From Cynocephalus volans (lineage: Eukaryota; Chordata; Mammalia; Dermoptera; Cynocephalidae), in NCBI RefSeq assembly GCF_027409185.1, contig NC_084470.1, forward strand, positions 35,763,001 to 35,827,000: a stretch of 64,000 nt of DNA, given 5' to 3'. This document shows positions 38,190 through 51,099 of this stretch, piece after piece. A program made the position numbers and the translations under genes. The notes under the pieces were generated by a model. It was given only the letters and a program-made list of their open reading frames with translations, was not told the DNA's origin and made no database searches. Position 1 is the stretch's first letter; every line of letters begins with the position of its first letter.

Positions 38190-40688
38190 AGTACTTACGG
38201 ATTTTTATTTACTTGTATCTTTTTCAGAAGGTTCATTCCAACTCTTAGTCTGAGGTGCAGGATTTTTATTATACTTGTATCTTTTTCAAACGTGTATTTG
38301 AACTGTTGGTCTGACGTGCAGCTGTTGTTGTAGTCTGATTAATTAGTAAAAACATCATCGTGGTTTGGACCTAAATGATGGTGGAAGACAGTGGTGGTGG
38401 TTGTTTCTGTGTGGAAATGTAATATTCAGCAAGTTTATTTGTAGCTTAGAGTGGAGTTGCCAAAAATGGTGTAATGCAGTAACAATAAGGTAATGAAATT
38501 ATTGAGTAACAAATACAATTATCTTTCAGGGAAAGAGGTGTTAGGTCCTTAAGTGATTTCTTTAATGTTTGAATAATAGTGTGGCTAAAATATTTGCTAT
38601 TTGATAATTATTCAATTGTTGTCTTGTTGGAAATTGATTTTTTAAAGTGCAGGAACATTAAACAGTGTTTCTTCATGGTTTACATTATTTCTTATGGTCA
38701 TTGGTTGTGACTGAGTAAGAATGAGTAATTTGAGGCAATGATATTAAATATAAAACACTCTCTCCCTGTATGACCACATTTTCCCAATTTTCTGGTGTTT
38801 ACTTATGGGAAATAAAAGTGCTTGCCTAGTAATGATTAATGTTTTACAGGTACGTAGGGGAGGAGGAGGAAAATACCCTATTTTATACTGTACCTTGGGT
38901 CCGGTGTAATAGTTGTAAGACGGCTGTTTGTCTATTTTAAGACATTTATTTCTGTTTTGATATGAGGTCAGTATTGGAACCAGGCCAACATGGTGTTTTT
39001 ATAGTTTAAATTGATAGTGTTATGCATTGAAGGTGAGAGGGCAGATTACATGAAAATGTTTCCAACATTGAGTGCAGGTAAAATCAATTTGTACGATTTC
39101 TGGTTTTACTGATCTTATTTTTATGCAAAAACAAAAATAATAACTGTAAGTATTAATGAAATTAAAAATTTTGCAGATGGTTATATTAATAGTTGACAAC
39201 TATTTTGTGTAGGGAAAATTCTAACAAGACTTACTTTGTTCAAGATGAGTCTAACATACTTTTTTACATGAGAGTCATGTACAGTTACAGTATATAAACT
39301 TGCAATGATAATGTTCAAGGAATGTTTCACTCAAATAGAACAAATCTTTCTTTGTTAGCTAAACTGTTTAACATTAAGACTTTTGTCATACTTAAGACTG
39401 TTACATCAAAGCTGTTTCAGATGGCAGATCATTGTTTAGCTTTTGGCGGCCAATTCATATATATGAATTGATTTGTGGAAAAACTCCAGTTTTGAATTAA
39501 ATCTAAAATCCCTTGTTTCTTAGGATAGTATTTGTTTTAATGGTCTGAAAAAAAAGCAAAAAACAAGAACCCAAAATACTGTACTATATCACATATTTTT
39601 ATTTTTGTAAACTTTTACAAACAATTGAACTGCTATGCACTCCTTTGCTTAAATTTTGACAACAGATTATTGGCAAAATAAGCTAATTACTTTGTTTTAA
39701 TGAGTTTGTTTAAGGCTCTTTTTTGATAAGTGAAGTCCACATATAAAATTGCACGATATAGAATGCAACTTTTCTATTAGATATTTTATTTTGTCATACA
39801 TTGGATAGTCTAGTTTAGCTTTGACTTATTACAGATAACAATTCAACTTTGATTAAACCAATATTGTGAACGTGCATGAAAACTTAAGAGACTGAGGAAA
39901 TGAATTACATAGTGGTTATTATTTAAATAAACTAAAATAATTGAACCATAGTTTTTTAAAGTAAAAAAGTTTAACTATAGTGTTATCTGAAATTTAGAGG
40001 TTTACTTTTTCATAGAGGCTTAGTTGATGGTTCATATGTAAGCTCTTTATAAATAAAGCAAAGCATATATTAGTTTGTCAAATGTTTAAATGTAGAAGTC
40101 ACATAATAAACCTTCAGACAGTTTCAGGAAAGATACCTACTTTGGTTAATTTTCTGATTTATTTCAATTTATGAGGATATCCACTTGTGGTCTGAGGATT
40201 GCATAGCTAATAAGTTTGCTTTAGAAGCTAGGTCTGCAGTGCAGTGGCTTTGACTTTTGTTGATTCCAAAATATTTGCTTGCACTGGGTCAGGCAAAGAG
40301 AAAAATCATTTCATCTGCCTTTATTTGGTGCTCCCTTTGGCAAGAAAAGGAGCCTCTATGCTGTGGCTGTTTGGTTAGTGGTGATTAGTTTTACACTCCC
40401 TACGTGCTTATGCTACTTAATATAGATGTTTGGTGTGCTTGTTAAATGAATTACTGTGGTCTTTGGATTGTTTGGTGTCAAATATTTGATTGTGGTTTAT
40501 AGTAAATCTGCCCATCTATATTTCAATGAAAATGTGGTAACTATCTTCTGAAAGAGAAGTTAGAGTATAAATTTAGTTTGGCTTATTTTTGACTAAAGTT
40601 AACAATGCTTTTGTCGTTGATTTTTAAAAGTTCTATTCTGTGTGGCCTAAAGACTATAATGAGTTAACGTGTAAAAATATAGCAAATT
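38190..40688. other. Intronic sequence, nothing recognised
   Basis: Between 38236 and 38330 there is a short near-duplication: ctttttcagaaggttcattcc with tctgaggtgcaggatttt is followed by a diverged second copy about 60 bp on. Otherwise no named repeat was seen. Confidence 0.45.
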
Positions 40689-40703
40689 AAAGTTATCTGC
40701 CTA

Positions 40704-40834
40704 GGGCCGAACCCGTGGCGCAGCAGCACTCCCGCCGCGGGTTCGGATCCTATATAGGGATGGCCGGTGCACTCACTGGCTGAGCGCGGTGTGGCCGGTC
40801 ACAAAAAAGACACACACGAGAATAAATAAATAAA
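40704..40834 (+). mobile_element. t-SINE dimer (tRNA-Ile-derived), young
   Basis: Starts gggccgaacccgtggcgcag, has gttcggatcctatataggga at the junction of the two halves, and ends in a short (AAAT) tail. A perfect 15-bp duplication aaagttatctgccta lies at 40689-40703 and 40835-40849. CpGs are well kept, suggesting a recent insertion. Confidence 0.95.
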
Positions 40835-40849
40835 AAAGTTATCTGCCTA

Positions 40850-42465
40850 ATAGAGTCAGAGTCCCTTACTTAATCGGTAAGTCATATCTGATTTCAGAAG
40901 AAATCATTCCCTTGGTATTGCTTTTGTGTATTACTTCTCCTAGTACACATTCCTCTCAAAACCCTGCCTTTTGGTTCTGAGAATAGTTGTTAGTCTATCA
41001 CAGATAACTATTATGTGTGAGGGCACATCTGTGGATTACCTGTTTAGGCAGTCAGAGAGTGGAGAAAGATTTTATCTGTTGGTTGTCTGGGTGGGGTGTG
41101 TATGTGTGTCACGTTCCAATTAGGTTGTGGTTTTATTCTATTTTCTGGAAACTTAAACTAGTACAACCCAATTCTGTGTTTATGTCAGGTTAGAGATGGG
41201 ACCTCTGAATTTTGGTTCATCTCTTATGTGATGTCTACTTAAGCAACTCTTGGAATCATATTGAAGGAAATAGCATGTGTTTAAGTATTGTGCAAGTCTG
41301 TCATTTGTACATGTTGGGAATATAAAGTCTCCCTGAATCACATTATACAGTGAGAGAGAGATGTTTATGTAAGGCATTTTTAGAGGGAGTTACTCTACTA
41401 TAGTGTTGGTTAATTTATTTTTTAGGTTTTGTGTAAACATAGTAATTATTTTAAAAGAACATTCACAAATGACTTAATAGGTTGAATTGTTTATTCTTAT
41501 AGAAAATACATGCCTCTACATCTTGCAGTTTTCTTTTCACTTTTTTTGCTGGCCTTGAATGAGGTAAAAATGCAATAATGTGTTTTTATTTTTGAAGCTG
41601 GGTTAAATTTTTCTTTATCATTATTTTTTTTCTTTTTACATTACTCATAGTTTAAAGAGTAAATGTTTCAAAACAATTAAAACTTTATGATATATCTAAG
41701 AAAAAAGTTTCTGCGTGTAAGATCATAGAGTCTGTAGGGCCATAGGCATAAAAAATTATTATTTGGGTGATATTTAGTATATGCTTAGAGTATTTCATAT
41801 AAATAATAGAATATATATTTTTGCCTGGCCTCAACTCTTAAGGTTGGATAACATAACAGACCTGTGACATTTGCAAGGGCTCTACCCTCAGGCCTCTGGT
41901 GATACATAACTGTTTTCATACCACCAGCTGACTTAGAAATGCTGAGCTGTTGGCTAGAATTGCTCATTGCCACAGCAGCTTTGCTGGATGGAGTGGGTCA
42001 GATTTATGCTATAGAGCTCTAACAGGTAACATTGCTGCCCCTTATAAATGACTGCATGTTGTGACTTTCACAATTCCTCACAAATCGTCAAAAGCACAGA
42101 TCTTATATCTGTGAATGCCAGAGTGTTCATTTATATTTCCTTGGTGCTAGTGGAAAACTGGCAGCTAGTGGGTCAGAGAATCTCCAAATTAATATTAAAT
42201 TTTTTGTCATTCAGAGGATAACTTGTTCCTCTGTATTGCAGAGAAACTAAGTTTTAAATTCTGTGATCTGATACTGCTAAAGTTTGTATTAGGATTATGA
42301 GCATGGGAATGACAGAGTATCCTTATTACTTTTTGAAAGTAGAGACTAAGGTAAAATGATTTGTTTGGATTTTGACTTTTGATCTAGTAATTGAGCAAGT
42401 AAAAGGAGGAAATAAACCAAAAAGTATAAAAGGCTGTAGTTCATTTATACTAGCAGTTTGCACTT
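40850..42465. other. Intronic sequence, nothing recognised
   Basis: No gene or clear repeat seen. Confidence 0.45.
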
Positions 42466-42558
42466 CTTTCTTTCTTTTTTTTTTTTTGGTGGCTTGCTGG
42501 TACAGGGATCCAAACCCCCTAACTTTTGGAGTTACTAACTGAACTAATTGGCTAGCCC
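42466..42558 (-). mobile_element. t-SINE monomer (tRNA-Ile-derived)
   Basis: The poly-T tail is at the left; the minus-strand tRNA part is recognised from aactgaactaattggctagc. The duplication tgcactt lies at 42459-42465 and 42559-42565. The element is worn. Confidence 0.85.
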
Positions 42559-43328
42559 TGCACTTTTTATTTCTATGTGTTTCAAGGATCTATTTATTCA
42601 ACACTGGCTCTGTTTTTGATTTTTTTTTTTTTTTTTTTTGGTAAGCACTTTATTGAGATATAATGTGTGAAATTCACTTTACACTTTAAGGTTTTTAGTA
42701 TATTCACAGAGTTGTGTAATCATCACAATCAATTTTACAACATTATGATCACCCCCAAAAGATACCAGTGCCTTTAACAGTCGTCCCTTCCCTATTTTTC
42801 CCCAACTTACCCACCCCCAGCCCTAGGCAACAACGATTTACTTTCTGTCTCTATGGATTTGCCTTATTTTGATATTTTGAATGAATAGAATCATACAGTA
42901 AATGTTTTTTTGTGTCTGGCTTCTTTTACAAACACAATGTTTTCAAGGTTCATCCATGTTGCAGTGTACATCAGTACTTTATTGCTTTTTATTGCTGAAT
43001 AATATTCCATTTTAATGGAAATACCACATTTATTTATCCACTTATTAATTGATGGACATTTAAGTTATTTCCACTTTTTGGCTGTTATGAATAATGCTGT
43101 TATGAACATTTGTGTACAAGTTTTTGGGTAGACATTTGTTTTCATTTCTCTTGGGTATATACCTAGGAGAGGAAATGCTGGGTCATATAGGTAGTCTATA
43201 TTTAGCCTTTTGGGGAGCTGCCAGACTGTATTCCAAAGTGACTGCACCATTTTACTTTCCTACAAACAGTGTATGAGGATTTCAGTTTCTCCACAACTTT
43301 GGCAATTCTCGTTATTGTCCATGTTTTT

Positions 43329-43423
43329 TTTTTTTTTTTTTTTAATTTTATTTTGTCGATATACATTGTGGCTGATTATTGCTCCTCATCACCAAAGTGG
43401 TATAGTGGTGAGCATAGCTGCCT
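43329..43423 (-). mobile_element. Short L1 3' end fused to an inverted tRNA-Gly 5' half
   Basis: Within the L1 above, an insert of about 95 bp is flanked by an exact 11-bp duplication tccatgttttt (43318-43328 and 43424-43434). From the left it reads poly-T, then attttgtcgatatacattgt and on to ctcctcatcaccaa, the antisense of an L1 3' end. It then switches at 43397 to 27 bases identical to nucleotides 7-33 of tRNA-Gly(UCC), in the sense direction. The match runs on 4 bases into the right duplication (tcca). The tRNA part is truncated on both sides and cannot be a working tRNA gene. Confidence 0.8.
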
Positions 43424-44106
43424 TCCATGTTTTTGATGATAGTCATCTACTAGATACAAAGTAGTATTTCATTCTGGTTTTGATTTGCAATACTATGATA
43501 GATAATGATGATGAACATCTTTTCATGTGCTTATTGGTCATTTGCATACCTTCTTTGGAGAAATATCTACTCAAATGCTTTGCTTGTTTTTTAAATTGGG
43601 TTGTCTTTTTATTGTTGAGTTGTCAGAGTTCTGTATACATTTTGGACACAAGACCCGTATATTACATCTATGACTTACAAATATTTTCTCCCATTTTGTG
43701 AATTGCTTTTTTTACTTTCTTGATAGTGACCTTTAAGGCATAATATTTTTACTCTTGATGAAGTCTTATTTATCTATTTTTTAAATTTCTTTGTGCATTT
43801 GATATCATATCTGAGAAGCCGTTGCCTAATCCAAGGCTACAAGAATTTATTCCTATGTTTTTCTTCTCAGAATTTTATAGTTTTAGCTTTTACATTTTGC
43901 CCTTTGATCTTGTTTGAGTTAATTTTTGAATTTGGTATAAGGTAAGGGTCCAACTTCCTTTTTGGCTTATGTATGCATAGTATCTCAACACCATTTGTTG
44001 AAAACATGGTTTTTCCCCATTGTCTTGGCATACTTGTTGAAAATCAGTGGATCATAAATGTGGAGATTTATTGCTGAGCTCTAAATTCTATTCTGTTGCT
44101 GTCTGT

Positions 44107-44184
44107 GAGGTACTTCAAAAAGTTCATGGAAAAATTCATATTATCTTTTAATTCTATTTTTACCACACTTTTTGAAGTACCCTC
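44107..44184. mobile_element. Short mariner-type MITE, second copy
   Basis: A 78-bp element with inverted ends (gaggtacttcaaaaagttca at the left; reverse complement of the right begins gagggtacttcaaaaagtgt). The centre tcatattatcttttaattct is shared with 14908-14988. It is inserted in the L1 of 42618-44235. Confidence 0.75.
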
Positions 44185-44978
44185 ATATTCTTATGCCAGT
44201 AACACAGTCTTGATTACACAATTTTGAATCATATTTCTTATGAGGGGTTGTTTACATGACAAAATTTAAATACACCTTGAGGGCCTATGTTATATAGGCT
44301 ATTGAATTATTTATAGTCATCTCTCCTTTCTTTAATACAGGTAATTGAGAAATATTTTTTATTCATTCCTATGACTTCTTGACCAGTTGCTGCAGTGTTA
44401 AGTAGTTTTGTATAGACTTTATGAAGACAGACAAAAGACTCTTTAAACAACATTGGAGATGCACCAAGTGACTAGAACAGTTAAGAAGAACTGTTTGGAA
44501 TAGCACTTGCAGGTTAGATAGCTGAAGAATTGGAGTATGTGTACAATGTGGCAGAGAATGAGAAAGCATGTCTTGCCTTATGTTCGATTGGCATTTGACA
44601 ACTTCAAGAGCTTCAAGCTTCTTTATATTCTCATTTCCCTACCTTCTTTTATGATTTTTAAGATGAGCTCCTTCATTACTGCCAAGAGTATATGTATGGT
44701 TTTTTGGGGGTTTTTTTGTCTTCACTTTGAGGCTGGCTTTTCACCTGGGGCACAACCAACATAGAGGCTTACAGGGCTGACTGCCTGTCATTTCAGATAG
44801 GGAACTTTATGTGTAACTGTTTGCTGTCATATACCTTTATTTCAAAACTGTACTCAGGGAAGACATAACTACCTCAGTAGAATTACCAGAAAAATTTCTT
44901 TCTTATTTCAATATGTTATTATTTTGTATGACATAGATTTAAAAACATGTATTTGCTAATAAAAAATGATGAATGATA

Positions 44979-45143
44979 GGGCTGACCCTGTGGCTCACTC
45001 GGGAGAGTGCGGTGCTGGGAGCGCAGTGGTGCTCCCGCCGCAGGTTCGGATCCTATATAGGGATGGCCGCTGTGCTCAGTGGCTCAGCGTGGTGCGGGCG
45101 ACACCAAGCCAAGGGTTGCGATTCCCTTACCGGTCACAAAAAA
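44979..45143 (+). mobile_element. t-SINE dimer (tRNA-Ile-derived), young, full length
   Basis: Starts gggctgaccctgtggctcac, has a gttcggatcctatataggga junction, and a second half with gcgattcccttaccggtcac. It has an A tail and an 18-bp exact duplication aaaaaatgatgaatgata at 44961-44978 and 45144-45161. The 96-codon open frame over it is an artefact. Confidence 0.95.
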
Positions 45144-45309
45144 AAAAAATGATGAATGATAAAGTCAATTTACAGCTCATTACTTACAGTCTTTTAAAAT
45201 TTTATTTCTTTTTTTCTATTTTTTGCTGCTTTAAGAAAAACCCAAGTGTGGTATAGTGAAATATATATTTGGTTTTCATTCCATTTCCTGGCATACACCT
45301 CCTAAAATC

Positions 45310-46030
45310 CTTAGAATCTCCAAAGTGATATCTTTTTGTATGCTGGTGTGTTGACTGATGGCTGGCATCCCCTAGGTAGCTTTAGGATGGGTCTGGTCAC
45401 TAGAAATAACCAACGGAGGATTAGAGGGTTGGCACTTTCAGTCCCATCCCCCCAATCTCTGGGGAGAGGAGAGGGACTGGAGGTTGAGTAGATTACCAAT
45501 GGCCAATGATTTAATCAGTCTTGTCTTCATAGTGTAGCTTCCATAAAGACCCAAAAGAACTGGGTTTGGGAGACTTCCAAAAAGGTGAACACATGGCAGT
45601 TCATAGAGGGCAGCCCGCTTGGGCAGGCCATAGAAGCTCCATGCTGCTTCCTGCATACCTTGCCCTGTGCGTCTCTTCTTCTGTATCCTTTGTAGTAAAC
45701 TGCTAAACAGAAGTACGTGTTTCCCTGAGTTCTGTGAACTGCTCTAGCAAAATAATTGAAACTGAGGAGGGGGTCGTGCGAACCCTGATTTATAGCTGGT
45801 TAGTCAGAAGTTCCAGAGGCCTGGACTTTCTACTGGCATCTGAAGTGTGAGCAGTCTTGGGGACTGAGCCCTTAAGTTGTATAGCTGACACTATCTCCAG
45901 GTAGGTAGAGTCAGAAGATATGTGAATTAGAGGACATCCAGCTGAAGTCTGCTGCAGAACTGATTGCATGCTTGGTGTGTGGGGAAAAAACCCAATACAT
46001 TTGGTCACAGAAGTCTACTGTGCTGATTGT
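45310..46030 (+). repeat. LTR-like element (ERVL-type)
   Basis: Carries, in order, ggctggcatcccctaggtag, tccataaagacccaaaagaa, gtgtttccctgagttctgtg, aggagggggtcgtgcgaacc, gactgagcccttaagttgta and tggtgtgtggggaaaaaacc. I recall this order from an ERVL-group LTR and adjoining region. No duplication was found and the ends are approximate. The four open frames inside are not genes. Confidence 0.55.
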
Positions 46031-47045
46031 GGTGTGAGAGCAGAAGAGAAATTATTTTTTTCTATCAATGAGAATGTGTCTGAAAAATACATTAAATGAT
46101 CACATAGGGATTATATTTTATAATAGCAACAGAACATTTTATCACTTAATTTGCCCAGCTTTATAACTGGTTATTATTTCAGATTTATTACCTAAGCACT
46201 TTAGATAGAAAGTGTAATTATTACTCTCTAATACATAATATTTTAATTCCCATATCTCTTATCTTTTAAGATATCCTGAAAATTGTATTCTCTTGATATC
46301 CAAATCATTTCTTTATGGTGATCATTACATTCATCGATTTAAGTATTTTTTTTATGAACTAAACATTAGTGCAAATGACAAAACTTTTTGTTAGTATATT
46401 TTGAGAACAATACGTATTTTGATTTTTTGCATTTATGTTGAAATTTGCTTCTTGGACTATGTTTTTAATTAATGTTCTAAATTCATGCATTATTAAAAAT
46501 GATAATAAATTGTATATAAAATACAGATTTTATATATTCAATAATTGTACAATTTTATATAATGAATTATAATACATTTATAATTATAGTAAGTCCGTAC
46601 ATACTTTAGAGACTTAATGGGATGCTTTTAAAGGTATACCTAAATCCATATTTGTGTACAAGCAGCACATTATTCTAAAATGTTTAATAGAATCAGGCAA
46701 AGCCGTAAGCTAAAATTTACTTTCTATTTCAATACACAGCAGGTAGACTCTCTCTACACACTCTTACCTATATGGAAGATGCAGCCTAGTAATAATCTGA
46801 AATGAGCAAAAGAGAGGCAGAACCCTTGTACCAGGGCCAAGTTTTCTGCCTTGGCATCTTCTGTTCCCTCCACCTAGAATCCAGCACCTGCCACTGCAAC
46901 ATTCAATGCTGTCAGTTCTCCTGATGCTTCATATTATAACTATTTTACCTATTTCACCCACTTCGGTGGGAGCTGTTTCTTCAATTTCTGTAGCATTCAG
47001 TTGGTGTTCTATATACCTGTGAATGGGTTAATACAATTAGGCATC
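46031..47045. other. Intronic sequence, nothing recognised
   Basis: AT-rich, with no gene or clear repeat. Confidence 0.45.
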
Positions 47046-47049
47046 TAAA

Positions 47050-47290
47050 AGTATTTGAATGCTTCCAGTGTTTGAGGCAGTGTGCTATGTGCTTTGCCAG
47101 AATTATCTCATTTAATCTTCATAATTATCCTTGATGTAGATACTAGTTTTGGATAGTGTTTTACAGATGGAAAGACAGGCTTATAGAGGTTAAATTACTT
47201 GCCCAGGGTCACACAGCACGTAAGCGGCAGAAATAGGGTTTCAGTCTTGATATTTCTGACTTCAGAATTCAAGTGTTCTCAGGCTTTGCT
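47050..47290 (-). repeat. MIR-type SINE
   Basis: Antisense MIR: ttatctcatttaatcttcat, tttacagatggaaagacagg, acttgcccagggtcacacag and cggcagaaatagggtttcag. Confidence 0.8.
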
Positions 47291-47367
47291 GTGTTGTTTC
47301 CATTCATGAAAAAGATTTAGGAGAATCAGTCTAGAACAGCATGGTCCCAGTACTTTCTCTTAGGTTG

Positions 47368-47535
47368 GAAATGTTCTGTATATACGTTGTGCAATACAGT
47401 TGCCACTAGACATGTGTGACTGACTGCTTGAAAGGTGGCTAGTCCATTTCAGTAACTGAATTTTTAATTTTAATTAATGTTAATTTAAGTAACTGTGTGT
47501 GACTAGTAACTACTGTATTGGACAGCACAGATCTA
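47368..47535. mobile_element. hAT-like element (MER3-like)
   Basis: Same plan as 10740 and 11346: gttgtgcaatacagttgcca at one end, ctgtattggacagcacagat at the other, with an AT-rich inverted centre. Confidence 0.6.
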
Positions 47536-47539
47536 GAAA

Positions 47540-50500
47540 AATAACTTCTTAAGGTTAAACTTATATTTAAATATTGGGTAAGAGACCAGGTCATTTTGAC
47601 CTTTTTTTGGTGGTGTTTGTACCTGCATATTTATACTGCATAAATAAAGTAAATACATGTATACATACATACATAACTAAAGACTCCATAACTGTTTGTA
47701 GTTATGTATTTATTTCTCTCCTCCCCCCACCAAACTGTTATATTCTAAGAGTCAGGGGCTCTTAAATATTCTTTTTAGCACATGCCTTACATGTGAGAGG
47801 CATTTAATTAAGTAAAAGACCTTTATTAATATTATAAAGTATTAATTGGGTAATATTTATTTTTAAATTCTTAACACAATGAAAGGGATATTGCATATTG
47901 TTTTTACATAGAATTATAGGCTACTGAAACTGTAAAGCTTGTGATCTGTTACTCTTTCCAGGCCAGAGAGAAATGGGACTTCCTGAAGGATGTACAGTTT
48001 AATGACAAAGCCAGGACTAGTATTCAGACCTGATAGTTCAGTGTGCTGCTTATTTCATTAATAGAATGGATGCACTTTATACACTTAGAAAATTTAGACA
48101 TGACTTGTATAAATAAGGAAAATTGGGAATTCCTATCCATGATTATTAGGTACATTTGAAAAGAACTGGAGTTATTTTGGCTGGAGAAGTGAGGGGGCTA
48201 TGATAGTTGTAGTTAACTATTTTCAGAGTTCTAAAAAAGGAGAAAGATTTAACTTACTCTGTGTGATTTTAGGGAGTAGAACTAGCACTGCTGTATTAAA
48301 GTTAGAGGAAAACCATTTTCTGTTTGATACAAAAGTTTCGACTTCAGTTAGAGCTGTCCAGAGAAATAATGGGTGACTTCAAGAGATAATGAATGCCCCA
48401 CCTCTAGAGGAATTAAAAATGAATATTTGCTTGTTTCAGAGGGATTTTTAGATGTGAGGTGGGAGGTAATACTAGAATGGTATTTTTCGGCTGCTGGACC
48501 CTAGACAAATGAAGCATGTTTTTATCAGCTTTTGTCATCTTCATCTATGGATTATGACTCATTTTTTCTCTCTTCTTTGCCCTCTTGGACCACATGTAGG
48601 TAATTTATATAGTTTATTGGCCTATTTAAAGCAGCCTGCTTGTTATCAGTCCATATCTGAGTCGATAGTAAGGCTTTTATTTCCTTCTTTACTCAAAACT
48701 TTTAAATTTTTAAAAAGAGGAGGATATTTGAAGAACATTAGGAAATAAGAATCTGGTGTAAGGATAGGGATGTAAATTAATATCCATCAGTTTGATAGGT
48801 TCCAGAGAATTACATGTTGTTTCATAAATTCCACTTCCCTGACAAGTCAAGAAGTAAAAATATTACCATTAATCAAATGTTAATATAAATTGAGTTAATT
48901 ATCTAATGCAGATATTTTGAATGTTCATTTGATCAGTATGTACATCTTATCAAACTGTGTAACCGACTGTTTAGAATCCTCATGGTTTCACCTTCCATTG
49001 TTTGGTCCTGGAAAAAATATTACTTGCATCCTTAGAAATTGAATAATTATTAACAAAGAAAATTTATAGGTTATTTGGGATGTGTTTTTTTTCTGACACA
49101 GATGTTCCATGGGCTAAGAAATCATAGGATTAAAAAAGAACTCCAAGTTTTAAAGATTTAAAATGACAGAATACACTAAAGAAACCACCACCGCTTTTTT
49201 TACACATACACGTGGACTGCCTGTTTCATATACGAGCTTACTGATTAAGAGACATTTATTTTAAAACTTTTGTCCAATCTTAGGAAAAGATGACCATTAT
49301 GTCTGTAGGCAAGGGCAAAATTCTGTGGCCTAATTGCATCAGAGCAGAATGATCTGATGCCTGTATGCAGGTGGTGAACTGGAATAAGGTGACAGATTCA
49401 GCTACAAGTGCTGAAGGGAAACCTTTGCCTAAAGCTAGGGCAAAGTTTCTGAAGAGTGGCAAAACTGTTACTTAATTACTTTAAGCAATTGACATTTTGG
49501 TGGCAGGCTCAAGTTAACAGGTAAATAGAGTCCAGCATGTGCAGTCTTTGGATTCTAAGTGGCCAGGTATCAAGTAAGGGGTCTGCAGGAGGGCTACTCA
49601 CACTTGCCTGAGCTTGCAGGGGCAGGGTAAAGTAGTCTAGAATGTGAGTGAGTGAGAAAGTAGAACTCTAGGGGTTTGGAAGTCAGTCTCCTTTGACTAA
49701 TGTGGGACAGGATAGGACAGGAATAGTATCACTTCTTTCTGCATTAACTATCATATTCCCCAGCTTAAGGTAAAAGATTTGCCTTCTTATCCATGCCCTT
49801 GCATTGCACATCCCTTTAGTTAATGCCCTGGTTCATAAATGATGTTAAAGTGTTATTGTCCTACTTTGCAAACAGGTAGGATTTGAAGTGGGGAAAATGA
49901 CAGACAAATTTATGTTTTAAGAGGGGGCAAAGGAATTAAATTTACTATTCTGTTGCATTGGTGTTAAATCCTTTAGAAATTTTTAGAGTTCGTAATATGT
50001 ATATTTTTTCTTTTGGATGATTTCTTAATACATTGGAACATGAATAGTATTCTAAATATGCCATTTATATTATAATGGAAAGCATTTTAAATTCTAAATT
50101 TGGGGTTTAAATAGCTTCTATCAAATATGTAAATATGGGTGTTATAAAACACTTAATAGATGTATCCAACTTTCAAGTGGGGAAAAGCTGTTTAACAGTT
50201 CTTCCAGTTTCTGGCTCGCTGGGGTGTGGATTAGCAGGTTGTTTGCTGATAGGATCTCTGTACAGAGAAGTAGAATTGCACATGTTTTATGATGTCATCA
50301 TTCTTCATGCTTGAAATATTCTTTTTTCTACAGTTCGTCATCATTTTAAGAAGTAAGGTGTTTGGAGTGGAACATGACCAAATTGAATGTAGCTTTGTAA
50401 TCAGCCAGTTGGTGACTCCTGACTCTGATTTTGGAGATTTTGATAAATTTTAGTTGAGCAGATTTTCAGTCTTCTGTTTGAAAGGTAGTCAGAGTTGCAT

Positions 50501-51095
50501 GTTCAGGTTCACCCAGTGACCTTCAGCTCCTCTGTGGTCAGCCCTATTGGCTGGGAATCCACCTGGGGAGTATTGACTGATCTGCAAAGTAGAGCCTGTA
50601 TGTTAGTAAGCACATGTTTCTAGGTAGGTTTAAATTGATATTTATGTGTTTACAATATTAACTCTAAAAGTTAGACCTAGTCAGGGACTGTTGGGATGAT
50701 GCCCCATAGTCTGCTGTAAGCTTCAGAAGGAGGGAGGTCTGTTGCCATACTGATCCCTAGGGGCTTAGGGTAAGTATCTTTTTCAAAGTGCTTATTGGGA
50801 TTAGGGCTGAATTAGGGTAGGAATAGAGCAGAAATGCATTCTTCCGAGTTGTTAAGAGGTAAGAATTTGTCACCGGGATAAGCATAGCCTCCATGTTTGA
50901 TAAAGCACCTGGTCAGAGATTAATAGGAAAGTCCATGGATAGGCTCAAAATAGTATTGGTGGCCTGGGAAACAGCAAAATAAAATTGTATTCTTGAATGT
51001 GTAAGGTGCTGGTTCATTCAGAAAATAACTACTGCTAGATTAAGTTAGTAATAAGATAAGCTGAATGAGGTGCATTTTGAGATTAATACTCATTT
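47540..51095. other. Intronic sequence, nothing recognised
   Basis: About 3.5 kb without a recognised exon or SINE. Short ATAC repeats lie near 47659-47675. Ordinary intronic composition. Confidence 0.45.
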
Positions 51096-51099
51096 AACA

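Larger units (their letters stand above)
42618..44235 (-). mobile_element. 5'-truncated L1, antisense to UBE2E2, with two nested insertions
   Basis: A poly-T at 42618-42640 marks the A tail. The + strand then follows the antisense of an L1 3' UTR and ORF2: ccccagccctaggcaacaac, ttgctgaataatattccatt, cttgggtatatacctaggag, ttgttgaaaacatggttttt and on to ttatgccagtaacacagtct. It is interrupted at 43329-43423 by a chimeric insertion and at 44107-44184 by a MITE; the L1 text resumes on each far side. Many frame breaks; no coding capacity. Confidence 0.88.

Noticed and set aside
43397-43427. tRNA-Gly gene
   Set aside because: Only the 5' half is present; the anticodon stem 3' side, T arm and acceptor 3' side are missing.
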